From positions 1-46,302 of the forward strand of contig CANKMW010000078.1 in the NCBI GenBank assembly GCA_947483555.1: 46,302 nucleotides of DNA, read 5' to 3'. The translations under genes and the position numbers were made by a program. The notes beneath the pieces were generated by a model. The model saw only the letters and a program-made list of their open reading frames with translations, searched no databases and was not told the origin of the DNA. The stretch's first letter is position 1. Each line of letters starts with the position of its first letter. Source of the DNA: Myxococcales bacterium. GTDB taxonomy: Bacteria > Myxococcota_A > Polyangia > Haliangiales > Haliangiaceae. This document shows positions 28,960-39,165 of the stretch, piece after piece.

Positions 28960-30686
28960 GGCGAGGTGATAACACGGCGCTCCCGGCCCCTCAAGCCGGG
29001 CCGTCCCGAGGGTGCCTTGCGTTCGCTGTCCTCGGCGCGCTGACCCTGACAGTTGCCTGCGAGGGCACCCCGGCGCGCGCCAAACCGTGGCGCCATGCCC
29101 CGGATCCGATGGCGGTGGCCGGCGCCGCGCCGCGGTCGGCGGCGCTGGTCCGGCAAGAGGAGGACCTCGACATCCGGGCTCGCCGAGGTCACACCCTGCG
29201 CATCCACGTCGACGCCGAGCCGCGCAGCCTGCACCCCCTGCTCGGGCCGTCGGAGTGGACGAGGCGGATCGTGATCGGGACGGTGTTCGAGACCCTGGTC
29301 CGTTACCTGCCGCCGGCGGGCGGCGCCGGCGCCGGCCCGGGCCGGTACGTGCCCGGGCTCGCCCGTTCATGGCGCATCCAGGGTGGTGGCTCCGAGATCA
29401 TCCTCGAGCTCGACCCCGAGGCTCGCTTCCACGACGGCCGCTCGGTGACCGCGGTGGACGTCCAGTTCACGCTCGATACCGTTCGCGATCCCGGCCAGCG
29501 GGTCGACCATCTGCGCGGCGCGCTGGCGGCGATCACCGCGGTCGAGATGGTGACGAAGTGGAGCCTGCGGATCAGGCTGAGCCGCCCCGACGGCTGGGTG
29601 ATGCGGGCCCTCGCCGAGATCCCGATCCTGTCGTGGTCCACGTACCACGACGATCTCGCCGCAGGTGGACGGCTGGTCGGCAGCGGTCCCTACCGCGTGG
29701 CGTCACAGGACGGTGGAGTGGTCCATCTGCAGCGCCAGGCTGATCACGCCGGGCCGGCGCCGGCGATCGCCGACATCGAGCTGGTCTACGAACCCGACGC
29801 CGCGGCGGCGCTGATGGCGGCCAAGCGCGGCGAGCTCGATCTGGTACCGGCCCTCATCGCCGAGCACTGGCCGGAGCAGGCGTCGGCGCCCGGTCTGGCG
29901 GCGAGCTTCGTCGCGCTCGAGCTTCGGCCACCGAGCTTTCGTTACCTGCTGTTCGCGGCCCACGTGCCGCCCACCGACGACGCGCGGGTGCGCAAGGCGC
30001 TGTCGTTGCTGGTCGATCGCAAGCAGCTGGCCCAGGAGGTCGACGACGGGCTGACGCGACCGATCGCCTTGCCGATCTGGCCGGGGGGGCCGGGCGACGG
30101 TCCGGCTCCGGTGGCGCCGGTGCTCGATCCGGGCGCCGCCGGGCGGCTGTTCGACGAGGCCGGGTGGATCGACGCCGACGGCGATGGGCTGCGCGAGCGG
30201 GGCGGCCAGAAGTTGCGCCTCGAGGTCCTGGTGCTCGAGCACGACGGTGGCAAGCCGCACCCCGAGCAGCAGCGCGTGCTCGACGGGCTGCGTCGGGCCG
30301 GCATCGGCCTCGACGTTCGCGCCGGCACCAAGGCGGTGCTCGAGAACCGCCTGCGCGACGGCCTGTTCCACCTCGGATTTCTGGAATGGACGGGCGCGGT
30401 CGACAGCGATCTGACGCCGCTGGTTGGCACCGGCGGCGTCCTCAATTTCGGACGGTTCTCGTCGCGGCGCGTCGACCGTGCGCTCGCCGACCTGCGCGCG
30501 GTCTGGGAGCCGGCGTCGCGCGCGCCGCTGGTGGGCGAGCTCGCTGCCGCGCTCGCCGACGAGATGCCGCTCGCCGGCCTGGTCGCGGCCGCGCCGCAGG
30601 GGCTGGTTCATCGGCGGGTGAACGGCGTGGTGGTGTGGGACGGATGGATCGATCTGCGGGGCCTGTCGCTCGATCCGACCCGGTAG
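28926..30686 (+). CDS. Family-5 extracellular solute-binding lipoprotein (peptide-type ABC)
   Basis: 586 residues. The only in-frame start is ATG 28926. The n-region is long (about 30 residues), followed by CLAFAVLGALTLTVACEG, a lipoprotein signal with the lipid-attached Cys in TVAC. After a linker, SBP_bac_5 features follow: HTLRIHVDAEPRSLHPLL, VFETLVRYLP, FHDGRSVTAVDVQFTLD, a binding-lobe hinge GSGPYRV, and LSLLVDRKQLAQEV. Such proteins capture oligopeptides, nickel or other solutes outside the inner membrane and hand them to Dpp/Opp permeases. Permease genes converge on it from the other side, separated only by a hexamer array, so it may serve them. It overlaps the divergent lipoprotein gene at its 5' end, so its promoter must lie inside that gene's coding sequence. 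Confidence 0.88.
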   Translation: MRRTRPSAASTWRGDNTALPAPQAGPSRGCLAFAVLGALTLTVACEGTPARAKPWRHAPDPMAVAGAAPRSAALVRQEEDLDIRARRGHTLRIHVDAEPRSLHPLLGPSEWTRRIVIGTVFETLVRYLPPAGGAGAGPGRYVPGLARSWRIQGGGSEIILELDPEARFHDGRSVTAVDVQFTLDTVRDPGQRVDHLRGALAAITAVEMVTKWSLRIRLSRPDGWVMRALAEIPILSWSTYHDDLAAGGRLVGSGPYRVASQDGGVVHLQRQADHAGPAPAIADIELVYEPDAAAALMAAKRGELDLVPALIAEHWPEQASAPGLAASFVALELRPPSFRYLLFAAHVPPTDDARVRKALSLLVDRKQLAQEVDDGLTRPIALPIWPGGPGDGPAPVAPVLDPGAAGRLFDEAGWIDADGDGLRERGGQKLRLEVLVLEHDGGKPHPEQQRVLDGLRRAGIGLDVRAGTKAVLENRLRDGLFHLGFLEWTGAVDSDLTPLVGTGGVLNFGRFSSRRVDRALADLRAVWEPASRAPLVGELAAALADEMPLAGLVAAAPQGLVHRRVNGVVVWDGWIDLRGLSLDPTR

Positions 30687-30689
30687 GTC

Positions 30690-30785
30690 GGCGTCGGTTT
30701 CGGTTTCGGCGACGGTTTCGGTTTCGGCGACGGTTTCGGTTTCGGCGACGGTTTCGGTTTCGGTTGCGGTCGCGGCGTCGGCCAC
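30690..30785. repeat. GGNNNC hexamer array (16 units) filling a convergent gap
   Basis: Sixteen contiguous units: GGCGTC, then three GGTTTC-GGTTTC-GGCGAC triplets, GGTTTC, GGTTTC, GGTTGC, GGTCGC, GGCGTC, GGCCAC. The gap between the two converging stop codons is 102 bp, and the array takes 96 of them. Confidence 0.97.
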
Positions 30786-30788
30786 GGC

Positions 30789-31685
30789 TCACGTGCGGGC
30801 GAGGCGCAGCAGCGCGGCGGCGGTCATCGTCGTGGCCAGGCCGGCCGGCAGCATGAGCCACCATCGCAGCTCGTGTTGCGACGCCTGAGCCAGGAGCTCG
30901 CCCCACGATGGCGTCGGCGGCGCGGCGCCGAGGCCGAGAAAGGACAGCGCCGCCTCGGCGAGGATGGTGGTGGCCGCCGTGATCGCCGAGGCGGCGACCA
31001 GGCCGGCCCGGGCGTGAGGGAGTGCGTGACGGATCAGGACGCGCGCCGGCGACGCCCCGGCGGCGCGGGCGGCGGCGGCGAAGGGCTCGGCGAGGGTGGC
31101 GCGCAGCGACGCGGCGACCAGGCGCGCGGTGTCGGCGCCGCGCGGCACCGCGACCAGCAGCGCCAGCGCGGTCACGCCGCGGGCACCGGTGAGGCCGCCG
31201 ACGGCGACCGCGCCGAGCAATGCGGGCGCGGCGGCGAATACGTCGCAGGCGGCGAGCACGCCGACCCCGGTCGCGCCGCCGACGCGGACGGCGACCAGCG
31301 CCAGGATCACGGCGAGCACGAGGGCGAGCGTGGTGGCGATGGCGGCGGCGCGCAGCGAGGTCCGCACCCCATGGATGAGGCGCGCGGCGACGTCGCGGCC
31401 GCGGTCGTCGGTGCCGAGCAGATGTCGACGCGACGGCGCGGCCAGCGGCGCCAGCTCGCCGTCGGTACGGACGGCGAGCGGATCGGCGGCGATCGGCGGC
31501 CACAGCGCCCAGTCATCGTCGCCGAGGGTGGCGCGCAGGTCGTCGCCGCCCGGGCCTGCGCCCGGAAGCCAGGTCAGGTCACCGGCACGGGAATAGACGA
31601 TCGGCCGATCGGCGGCGAGACAGTCGGCGGCGAACGCGACCACCACCAGCAGGCCGAGCCAGGCGAGCGCGAGCCGGCGCGTCAT
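30789..31685 (-). CDS. DppC/OppC-type ABC permease
   Basis: 298 residues, inner membrane, about six helices. The N-terminal helix (ALAWLGLLVVVAFAA) is followed by a periplasmic stretch and the hallmark HLLGTDDRGRDVAARLIHG (about 88-106), normally found just before the second helix of DppC proteins. The coupling loop with the ATPase is ARAAGASPARVLIRHALPHA (about 205-225). The C-terminal hallmark ALSFLGLGAAPPTPSWGE is complete. Its ATG overlaps the stop of the DppB-like gene (ATGA at 31682-31685). It is the last gene of the operon and is expected to pair with DppB and with DppD/DppF-type ATPases, neither of which is encoded in this window. Confidence 0.92.
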   Translation of the reverse strand: MTRRLALAWLGLLVVVAFAADCLAADRPIVYSRAGDLTWLPGAGPGGDDLRATLGDDDWALWPPIAADPLAVRTDGELAPLAAPSRRHLLGTDDRGRDVAARLIHGVRTSLRAAAIATTLALVLAVILALVAVRVGGATGVGVLAACDVFAAAPALLGAVAVGGLTGARGVTALALLVAVPRGADTARLVAASLRATLAEPFAAAARAAGASPARVLIRHALPHARAGLVAASAITAATTILAEAALSFLGLGAAPPTPSWGELLAQASQHELRWWLMLPAGLATTMTAAALLRLART

Positions 31686-32596
31686 GATGGCTCCTCGGCG
31701 AGGCGCGGATCAGCCCAGCAGGCCAGACCGTGGGCCAGTGCACCGCTGGCCGCGACCGCCGCGGCCGCGAGCGCCGCCAGCGCGGCGACCACCGGGACGT
31801 CGCCGGCCGCCGCCGCGTCGGCGAGCGTGCGCCCGGCGCCCGGGATCGCGAGCGCGCGCTCGACGACGGCGGCGGCGCCGAGCGCGAAGCCGACCGTCGA
31901 GGCGGCGAGCGGCGCCAGGCGCGGCACCGCCAGCCGGGCACCGTGGATCCAGATCAGGCGGGTTCGCGACGCGCCCCGGGCCCGCACCGCCGCCGCCAGC
32001 GGCGAGCGCAGGAACTCCTCGCCAGCACCGCGGGCGTGGGTCGCGATCACCGCCGCCGGGGCCGCCGCCAGCACGAGCACGGCGAGGGTCGCGCTGCCGG
32101 CGGCCGCCGGCGCACCCGCCAGCGCGAGCTGACACAGCCACACCGTCGGTATCGCGAGCGCCAGCGCCGTGGCGCTGCCGAGCACGCCGCCGGCGACCCC
32201 GCCGCGCGCCGCGGCGCCGAGGCCGGCGGCGAGGCCGAGCGCGAAGGCCAGCACGCAGACCAGCGCGGCGCGACCACCGGTGGCGGCGAGGCCGTGGCCG
32301 ACCACGTCGCCGACCGGGCGACGATCGCGCCATGATCGATCGAGATCGAGCGTCACCGCGTTGCCGGCGGCGCGGGCGATCCGGGCCGGCGCCCCGCCCC
32401 CGAGGCCGAGCTCGCGTTCGACGGTCGCGATGACCGCGCGCCGCGCCTGGTGTCCGCGGGCGTCGTCGGGCAGCCGCGCCGCAGCCCGCGCCGCGCGCTC
32501 GGCGGGCGCGCCGGGGGCCAGCTCGGACAGCGAGAACGCGAGCACGTACGTGACCACCCAGGCCAGCGCGACGCGGACCAGGCCGCGCGCGATCAC
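31682..32596 (-). CDS. DppB/OppB-type ABC permease
   Basis: 304 residues from GTG 32596, which overlaps the upstream stop (GTGA); longer upstream readings run through the binding-protein gene and are not real. The first helix is VRVALAWVVTYVLAFSLSELAPGAPAE, where the LAPG.P motif is typical of DppB. Further helices follow, with the coupling loop VRARGASRTRLIWIHGARL and the C-terminal hallmark VERALAIPGAGRTLADAA..GDVPVV. It forms the membrane channel with the DppC-type partner. The periplasmic loop after helix 1 is about 70 residues, somewhat shorter than in E. coli DppB. Coupled starts on both sides indicate one mRNA. Confidence 0.9.
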   Translation of the reverse strand: MIARGLVRVALAWVVTYVLAFSLSELAPGAPAERAARAAARLPDDARGHQARRAVIATVERELGLGGGAPARIARAAGNAVTLDLDRSWRDRRPVGDVVGHGLAATGGRAALVCVLAFALGLAAGLGAAARGGVAGGVLGSATALALAIPTVWLCQLALAGAPAAAGSATLAVLVLAAAPAAVIATHARGAGEEFLRSPLAAAVRARGASRTRLIWIHGARLAVPRLAPLAASTVGFALGAAAVVERALAIPGAGRTLADAAAAGDVPVVAALAALAAAAVAASGALAHGLACWADPRLAEEPS

Positions 32597-34155
32597 GGCG
32601 CGCGCTTCCACAGGTCGCGCGTACGCGGCGGCAACCCTCCGGTCACGCCGCCGACGCCGGCGCGGGCCACGCCGGCGCGAGTGTCGACCGCGATGAACGC
32701 CATCGGCTGCAGCTCGTCGATCCGGCGATGGACGGCGCGGGCTGCCGCCGCGCGAGCCGCCGGCTCGAGCGAGCTGCGGTGGGTCGCGAGCAGCTCGTCG
32801 AGGGTCGGATCGCTCAGGCCGCACCACGCCTCCGACGGTGGCGCCTGCGACGACAGGCGCGACCACAGATCGACGTCGGGCCCACCCGACATCGACGTGA
32901 TCGCGACATCGAAGTCGCCGGCGGCCAGCCGGCCGAGCAGCTCGGCGAATGGCACGCTGATCACCGCGAGGGTGGCCAGCCCGCGAGCGTCGGCGGCCCA
33001 GACGTCGGCGATGCGCGCCGCCGAGGTCGAGCCCCGCGGCACCAGCACCTGCAGCGATGGGCGGGCGTCGCCGAGCAGGCGCTGCGCCAGCGCGCGATCG
33101 AACGGGACCGGGCGGATCTGCGGATCGGCCTCCCGGCTGCCGGGCGGCCACGGTCCGGACGGCACGCGGGCGCCACCGAGGATGGTGCGGGCCACGCCGT
33201 CGCGGTCGAGCAGCGCCGTCAGCGCTCGTCGCACCGCCGGACTCATCAGCGCCGGCCGTCGGGCGTTGTACACCGCGGCCAGGAACGCCGGCTGCTCGTA
33301 ACGGAACCGCGCCGTGCCGGCGTTGGCGGCGCTCATCGCGTCGGCGATGGGAATCTGGACCACGACGTCGATGGCGCCGGCGGCAAGCAGGCGCAACGCC
33401 TCGGCGCGGTCGGCGACCACGCGGTGGCGCACCCGCGCCGCCCTCGCCGGCGGGCCCCAGTAGTGCTCGGCGCGGGCGAGTTCGATGGCTTCGCTGCGCC
33501 GCCAGCTGGTCAGGGCCAGCGGCCCGGTGCCGATCGACCGCTCGTGCAGGCCATGCAGTGCGTGCGCCGGCGCGATCGGGACCATGGCGAGATCGCGAGC
33601 GCGGGTCGCGCGCACCCCGGAGAAGGTCAGCTCGACCTCGTCGGTCGCCGGCGAGCCGACCGCGACGAGATCATCGAGCAGCGGCAGCAGCGGCCCCCTG
33701 GCGGCCCGATCGACGCTGGCGATGACGTCGCGCGCCGTGAGTCGCGAGCCGTCATGGAACGTCACGCCCGGTCGGAGCTGGAACCGCCAGCTCCGGCCGT
33801 CGTCGCTGACCTCGAAGCGTTCGGCGAGACACGCGACCGGCTCGCCGCCCGGCGGCGCGCACAGCAGGCCCTCGTAGACGTCGCCAAGCACGCGGGCCAG
33901 GGTGGCATCGGCGCTGACGAACACGTCGAGCGACGCCGGTTCGGCCTCGAGCGCGATGGTGACCGTCGCCGCGGGATCGGCCGGACCGTCCGGATCGCGG
34001 ACCAGCCAGCCGCCGTCGCCGGCAGCGTCGACCGCGAGCGCCGCGGCGGGGCGGCCGTCATCGGCGACGATCTTGGCTTTGCCGCCACGCTCGAAGCACG
34101 CCGCGCAGGCCAGCGCGAGGAGCGCGCCGGCAACCGGGCGAGAGGGCCGAAGCAC
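32593..34155 (-). CDS. Family-5 solute-binding lipoprotein, first gene of the permease operon
   Basis: 520 residues from GTG 34155. The signal is LRPSRPVAGALLALACAACFE with the lipid-attached Cys in CAAC. SBP_bac_5 features: VTIALEAEPASLDVF, VLGDVYEGLL, WRFQLRPGVTFHDGSRLTARDV, TGPLALTSW and MSPAVRRALTALLDRDGVAR. It shows no close identity to the other family-5 protein at 28926, so the two probably differ in ligand. Its stop overlaps the start of the DppB-type gene. A 126-bp hexamer array lies 16 bp upstream of the start, in the expected leader or promoter position. The ligand is unknown; family members bind peptides, nickel, opines or sugars. Confidence 0.9.
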   Translation of the reverse strand: MLRPSRPVAGALLALACAACFERGGKAKIVADDGRPAAALAVDAAGDGGWLVRDPDGPADPAATVTIALEAEPASLDVFVSADATLARVLGDVYEGLLCAPPGGEPVACLAERFEVSDDGRSWRFQLRPGVTFHDGSRLTARDVIASVDRAARGPLLPLLDDLVAVGSPATDEVELTFSGVRATRARDLAMVPIAPAHALHGLHERSIGTGPLALTSWRRSEAIELARAEHYWGPPARAARVRHRVVADRAEALRLLAAGAIDVVVQIPIADAMSAANAGTARFRYEQPAFLAAVYNARRPALMSPAVRRALTALLDRDGVARTILGGARVPSGPWPPGSREADPQIRPVPFDRALAQRLLGDARPSLQVLVPRGSTSAARIADVWAADARGLATLAVISVPFAELLGRLAAGDFDVAITSMSGGPDVDLWSRLSSQAPPSEAWCGLSDPTLDELLATHRSSLEPAARAAAARAVHRRIDELQPMAFIAVDTRAGVARAGVGGVTGGLPPRTRDLWKRAP

Positions 34156-34171
34156 GGGGAGAGCTTAGACC

Positions 34172-34297
34172 GTGGCCGGAACCGAAACCGTGGCCGGAAC
34201 CGAAACCGTGGCCGGAACCGAAACCGTGGCCGGAACCGAAACCGTCGCCGAAACCGAAACCGTGGCCGGAACCGAAACCGTCGCCGAAACCGTCGCC
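34172..34297. repeat. GNNNCC hexamer array (21 units) abutting a stop codon
   Basis: Plus-strand units are GTGGCC-GGAACC-GAAACC four times, then GTCGCC, GAAACC, GAAACC, GTGGCC, GGAACC, GAAACC, GTCGCC, GAAACC, GTCGCC. The complement is GGNNNC throughout. The array ends at 34297, and the stop codon of the lipoprotein gene occupies 34298-34300. Confidence 0.97.
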
Positions 34298-35089
34298 CTA
34301 CTGCACGGCGACCAGCCACAGCTGCGCGCCTTGCACCGGCGTCGCCGTCCACGTGACGCTGTACGTCCCAGCGGCGGCAACCTCCCGGACCGCGACGGCG
34401 CACTGCACCAGCGAACCGGCGAGCAGGATCGAGTCGACGGTGGTGAAGCCGAGCTCCGGCGTGGCGGTCTTGTCGCCGTCCGCGTTGGCGTCACCCCACC
34501 AGAACGCGACCAGGGTCGCCGGGCCAGTGGTCGTGACGCTGCGGCTGGTGAGCGGGTTGCCCGCCAGCACCTCGTTCCACTGTTGATCCTGGATCACCGT
34601 GCCGTCGATGACCTCGACCGCGGCCAGGGTCAGCTCGTCGTCATAGGGCGTCGAGACGCTGACCAGGTGGTTGGCACCGCCGCTGGCGCCGGTGAACGTG
34701 TACAGCGCCGTTCCCGAGCTCGGCCACAGCGTGTAGGTGTGCGACGTGCCGAGCTGGCGGTACGGTGTGTTGCCCTGGTTGTCGGTGGGTAATGCGAACG
34801 CGCTGGCGGCGCCGCGGCCGACGCTGGCCACGATCGTGCTGCCGGATGGTCGGGTTGCCATGGCCGGCGTCGTCAGCGTCACGGCGTGGCTCTCGACCCG
34901 AAAATAGGCGAGCGCGTGCGCGCCCGGGCCCGGGTTGCCAGGGACGTGGGGCGGGGCATCGATCGGCGCCCCGGCGGCGTCGGCGGCGTCGGCGGCGTCG
35001 GTGGCGTCGGTGGCGTCGGCGGCGTCGCGGGTGGCGCCGCACCCAGCGTGGAGCCACAGGCTCAGCATCACGATCGACATCCGCGCCAT
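34298..35089 (-). CDS. Lipoprotein with Asp-Ala repeat linker
   Basis: 263 residues from ATG 35089 (ATG 35080 is possible). The signal SIVMLSLWLHAGC ends in a lipobox, followed by a low-complexity linker of six Asp-Ala-Ala/Thr units that would hold the domain away from the membrane. The mature domain (about 55-263) is rich in Thr, Ser, Val and Gly with alternating strand-like segments (HAVTLTTPAMATRPSGSTIVASVGR, TPYDDELTLAAVEVIDGTVIQDQQWN, GPATLVAFWWGDANADGDKT, GTYSVTWTATPVQGAQLWLVAVQ), consistent with a beta-sandwich surface protein. The D-A-N-A-D-G-D segment could bind calcium. A TAACGT box lies 6 nt before the ATG. I know no named family for it. Confidence 0.75.
   Translation of the reverse strand: MARMSIVMLSLWLHAGCGATRDAADATDATDAADAADAAGAPIDAPPHVPGNPGPGAHALAYFRVESHAVTLTTPAMATRPSGSTIVASVGRGAASAFALPTDNQGNTPYRQLGTSHTYTLWPSSGTALYTFTGASGGANHLVSVSTPYDDELTLAAVEVIDGTVIQDQQWNEVLAGNPLTSRSVTTTGPATLVAFWWGDANADGDKTATPELGFTTVDSILLAGSLVQCAVAVREVAAAGTYSVTWTATPVQGAQLWLVAVQ
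34974..35028. repeat. Coding 9-bp tandem repeat (Asp-Ala-Ala/Thr)
   Basis: Six copies of a 9-bp unit (GGCGGCGTC or GGTGGCGTC on the plus strand) encode the lipoprotein linker. Copy number could vary by slippage without a frameshift. Confidence 0.85.
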
Positions 35090-35265
35090 CGGTTCACGTT
35101 AGCGGATCGTCGTCGCGCTGGCGATCCTGATCGACGGTGCGTGATCTCGATGCTCCTCTGCCAGCACGCGGCCCTCCGTCGGAGCGGTCGGCGCCATCGT
35201 ACCCGCAATCGCGGCCGGACCTGGACCGACCTGCTCGCCGCGCTGGCCCGTGATACAGCGAGCCG

Positions 35266-36072
35266 GTGGAACCGCCGGCACCGATCGCTCCGGGTGACGC
35301 CGTGCTCGCCGTGGCGTGCGGGCCGGGCCGCTCGGTGGTGACGCGCGCGGCGGCGCGCAGTCCGCTGCAGCTGCTGGTGCCGCGCAATCATGGCCACGCG
35401 GTGTGGGCGTTCCTGGGCAGCCACGGCGGCGGGCTGGTCGACGGCGACGAGACCTCGCTGCACGTCGAGGTCGGCGCCGGCGCCAGCGCGCTGATCGCGA
35501 CCCAGGCGTCGACCAAGGTCTATCGCTCACCGCGCGGCTGTCGGCAGCGCGTCGCGGCCGAGGTCGGCGCCGGCGGGCTCCTGATCATCATGCCCGATCC
35601 GACGGTCTGCTTCGCCGGCGCCCGCTTCGAGCAGGAGGTCGTGGTGCGACTCGGCGTCGACGCGTCGGTGGTGCTGGTCGACGCCATCACCTGCGGCCGC
35701 GCCGCTCGCGACGAGCGCTGGGCCTTCGCGCGTTACCGCAGCACCCTGGCGGTGAGCCGCGGCGATCTCCCGATCGTTCGTGACACGGTCGAGCTCGATC
35801 CGGCCCACGGATCGATCGCCCTGCGCCTCGGACGGTTCGCCGCGCTGGCGACGGTGATCGCGATCGGACCGCAGGCTTCGCTCGCCATGGTGAGCCCGGT
35901 TCGGACGGCGGGCGACCACGCTCCGTGGCTCGCGGTCGCCAGTCCGCTCGCCGAGGGCACGCTGGTGCGCGCCGCCGCGGCGTCGGTGGGCGAGCTTCAC
36001 CGCGGTCTGCGCGCGCTGCTCGATGGAATCCCGGCCCTCCTCGGTGACGATCCATTCGCACGCAAGTGGTGA
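35266..36072 (+). CDS. ureD: Urease accessory protein UreD
   Basis: 268 residues from GTG 35266. UreD (UreH) binds apo-urease and, with UreF and UreG, helps deliver nickel and CO2 to the active site in the cytoplasm. Family features include SPLQLLVPRNHGHAVWAFL near the N-terminus, GLVDGDETSLHVEVGAGASALIATQASTKVY (the UreD core motif), and GLLIIMPDPTVCFAGARFEQ, in which the PDP motif is conserved. Usual family length is 250-300 residues. It opens the urease cluster, with the fused structural gene 19 bp downstream. It diverges from the lipoprotein gene at 35089 across a 176-bp gap that should hold its promoter. Confidence 0.93.
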   Translation: MEPPAPIAPGDAVLAVACGPGRSVVTRAAARSPLQLLVPRNHGHAVWAFLGSHGGGLVDGDETSLHVEVGAGASALIATQASTKVYRSPRGCRQRVAAEVGAGGLLIIMPDPTVCFAGARFEQEVVVRLGVDASVVLVDAITCGRAARDERWAFARYRSTLAVSRGDLPIVRDTVELDPAHGSIALRLGRFAALATVIAIGPQASLAMVSPVRTAGDHAPWLAVASPLAEGTLVRAAAASVGELHRGLRALLDGIPALLGDDPFARKW

Positions 36073-36077
36073 TCGGG

Positions 36078-36083
36078 TATCGT
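36078..36083 (+). promoter_or_regulatory. Candidate -10 box TATCGT before ureAB
   Basis: TANNNT box ending 8 nt before the ureAB ATG, the same spacing as at 21528. It could give ureAB its own leaderless transcript in addition to read-through from ureD. Confidence 0.3.
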
Positions 36084-36091
36084 CGCCGCCG

Positions 36092-36763
36092 ATGCACCTG
36101 GGTCCGCGCGATCTCGACAAGCTGGTCCTCCACGGCGCCGGCGTGCTGGCCCAGAAGCGTCTTGCCCGCGGCCTGCGCCTCAACTACAGCGAGACGGTGG
36201 CGCTGATCGCCACCCAGTTGCTCGAGCTCATCCGCGACGGCCGCTCGGTCGCCGAGCTGATGGATCTCGGACGCCGACTGCTCGGCCGCGCCCACGTCAT
36301 GGCCGGCGTGGCCGCCATGGTGCGCGAGGTCCAGGTCGAGGGCACGTTCGAGGACGGCACCAAGCTGGTCACGGTCCACGATCCGATCGTCTTGCCCGAC
36401 GTCGACCTGGCGCTGGCGCTGCACGGCAGCTTCCTGCCGGTGCCCGCCGCCGGGACCTTCATCGCGCCCGCCGCCACCGATGACGACGGTCCGGCGCCCG
36501 GCGCCGTGGTGATCGCGCCCGGCACGATCGAGCTCAACGCCGGACGCGCCACGGTGTCGTTGCCGGTGACCAACAAGGGCGATCGTCCGATCCAGGTCGG
36601 CAGCCACTATCCGTTCGCCGACACCAACGCCGCCCTCGACTTCGATCGGGCGCGGGCCGCCAACCGTCGCCTCGACATCCCGGCCGGCACCGCCATGCGC
36701 TTCGAGCCCGGTGAGACCCGGACCGTGCCGCTGGTCGACCATGCCGGCGGGCCCCTCGACTGA
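36092..36763 (+). CDS. ureAB: Urease gamma-beta fusion subunit (UreA-UreB)
   Basis: 223 residues. The first 100 are urease gamma (HLGPRDLDKLVLHGAGVLAQ, RGLRLNYSETVALIATQLLE, FEDGTKLVTVHDPI). After a short Ala/Asp/Pro linker (about 115-140), the beta subunit follows (GTIELNAGRATVSLPVTNKGDRPIQVGSHYPFADTN, LDIPAGTAMRFEPGETR). Separate UreA and UreB are usual in bacteria; a fused gamma-beta chain is known from Helicobacter UreA, among others. The protein is a structural part of cytosolic urease, which hydrolyses urea to ammonia and carbamate. The start is the ATG directly before the conserved HLGPRD. The ureC ATG is 10 bp past its stop. Confidence 0.95.
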   Translation: MHLGPRDLDKLVLHGAGVLAQKRLARGLRLNYSETVALIATQLLELIRDGRSVAELMDLGRRLLGRAHVMAGVAAMVREVQVEGTFEDGTKLVTVHDPIVLPDVDLALALHGSFLPVPAAGTFIAPAATDDDGPAPGAVVIAPGTIELNAGRATVSLPVTNKGDRPIQVGSHYPFADTNAALDFDRARAANRRLDIPAGTAMRFEPGETRTVPLVDHAGGPLD

Positions 36764-36773
36764 TCGGAGTCCG

Positions 36774-38483
<1,710 letters not shown>

Positions 38484-38485
38484 GC

Positions 38486-39151
38486 ATGTCGACCCTGTGG
38501 CGCCTGCTCCAGCTCGCCGACTCCGGGTTTCCGGCCGGCGGCTTCGCGCACTCGGGCGGGCTCGAGGCGGCGGTCGCGCTCGGCCTGGTCCGCGACGCCG
38601 ACCAGGTGGCGGGGTTCGCGACCGCCGCGCTGTGGCAGGCCGGCACGTTCGGGCTGCCCGTGGTGCGTGAGGCCCACGCTGCCCACGCCGACGCCGAGCG
38701 CGCCGCCGAGCTCGACCGCATCTGCGAGGTGGCGCAATCCGGCCACGTCTCGCGCCGCGCCAGCCGGGCGCAGGGCCGGGCGTGGCTGCGCACCTTCGGC
38801 GAGGTCTTCTGTGATTCGCCGCTCGGACCGACCGCGTCGCCGGTGCTCCCGCATGGCCACCTGGCGGTCGGGTTCGGCGTGACCACCGGCGCTCTCGGAG
38901 TCCCGATCGCGGACGCCCTGGCCCTGTACCTGCACCTGGTCGCCCGCGGCGTGCTGTCGGCGGCGGTCCGGCTCGGCGCGCTCGGTCCGCACGCGGCGCA
39001 ACGGGTGCAAGATCGGCTCGGGGCGATCGCCGCGGCGGTGCTCGCCGCCTGCGCCGCGCGCCCGCTCGCCGACGTGGCGCACAGCGCGCCGATCCAGGAG
39101 CTGTTCGCCAACCTGCATGACGCGCTGCCGGCGCGGATGTTCCAGTCCTGA
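38486..39151 (+). CDS. ureF: Urease accessory protein UreF
   Basis: 221 residues; longer upstream readings run through ureC and are not real. The N-terminal family motif is LLQLADSGFPAGGFAHSGGLEAAV, with the C-terminal QRVQDRLGAIAAAVL and a conserved tail. UreF bridges UreD and UreG in the nickel-insertion complex and is thought to control GTP hydrolysis by UreG. It is mostly helical. It starts 2 bp after ureC and ends 14 bp before ureG, clearly within one operon. Confidence 0.93.
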   Translation: MSTLWRLLQLADSGFPAGGFAHSGGLEAAVALGLVRDADQVAGFATAALWQAGTFGLPVVREAHAAHADAERAAELDRICEVAQSGHVSRRASRAQGRAWLRTFGEVFCDSPLGPTASPVLPHGHLAVGFGVTTGALGVPIADALALYLHLVARGVLSAAVRLGALGPHAAQRVQDRLGAIAAAVLAACAARPLADVAHSAPIQELFANLHDALPARMFQS

Positions 39152-39165
39152 CCGGGGAGGGATTC

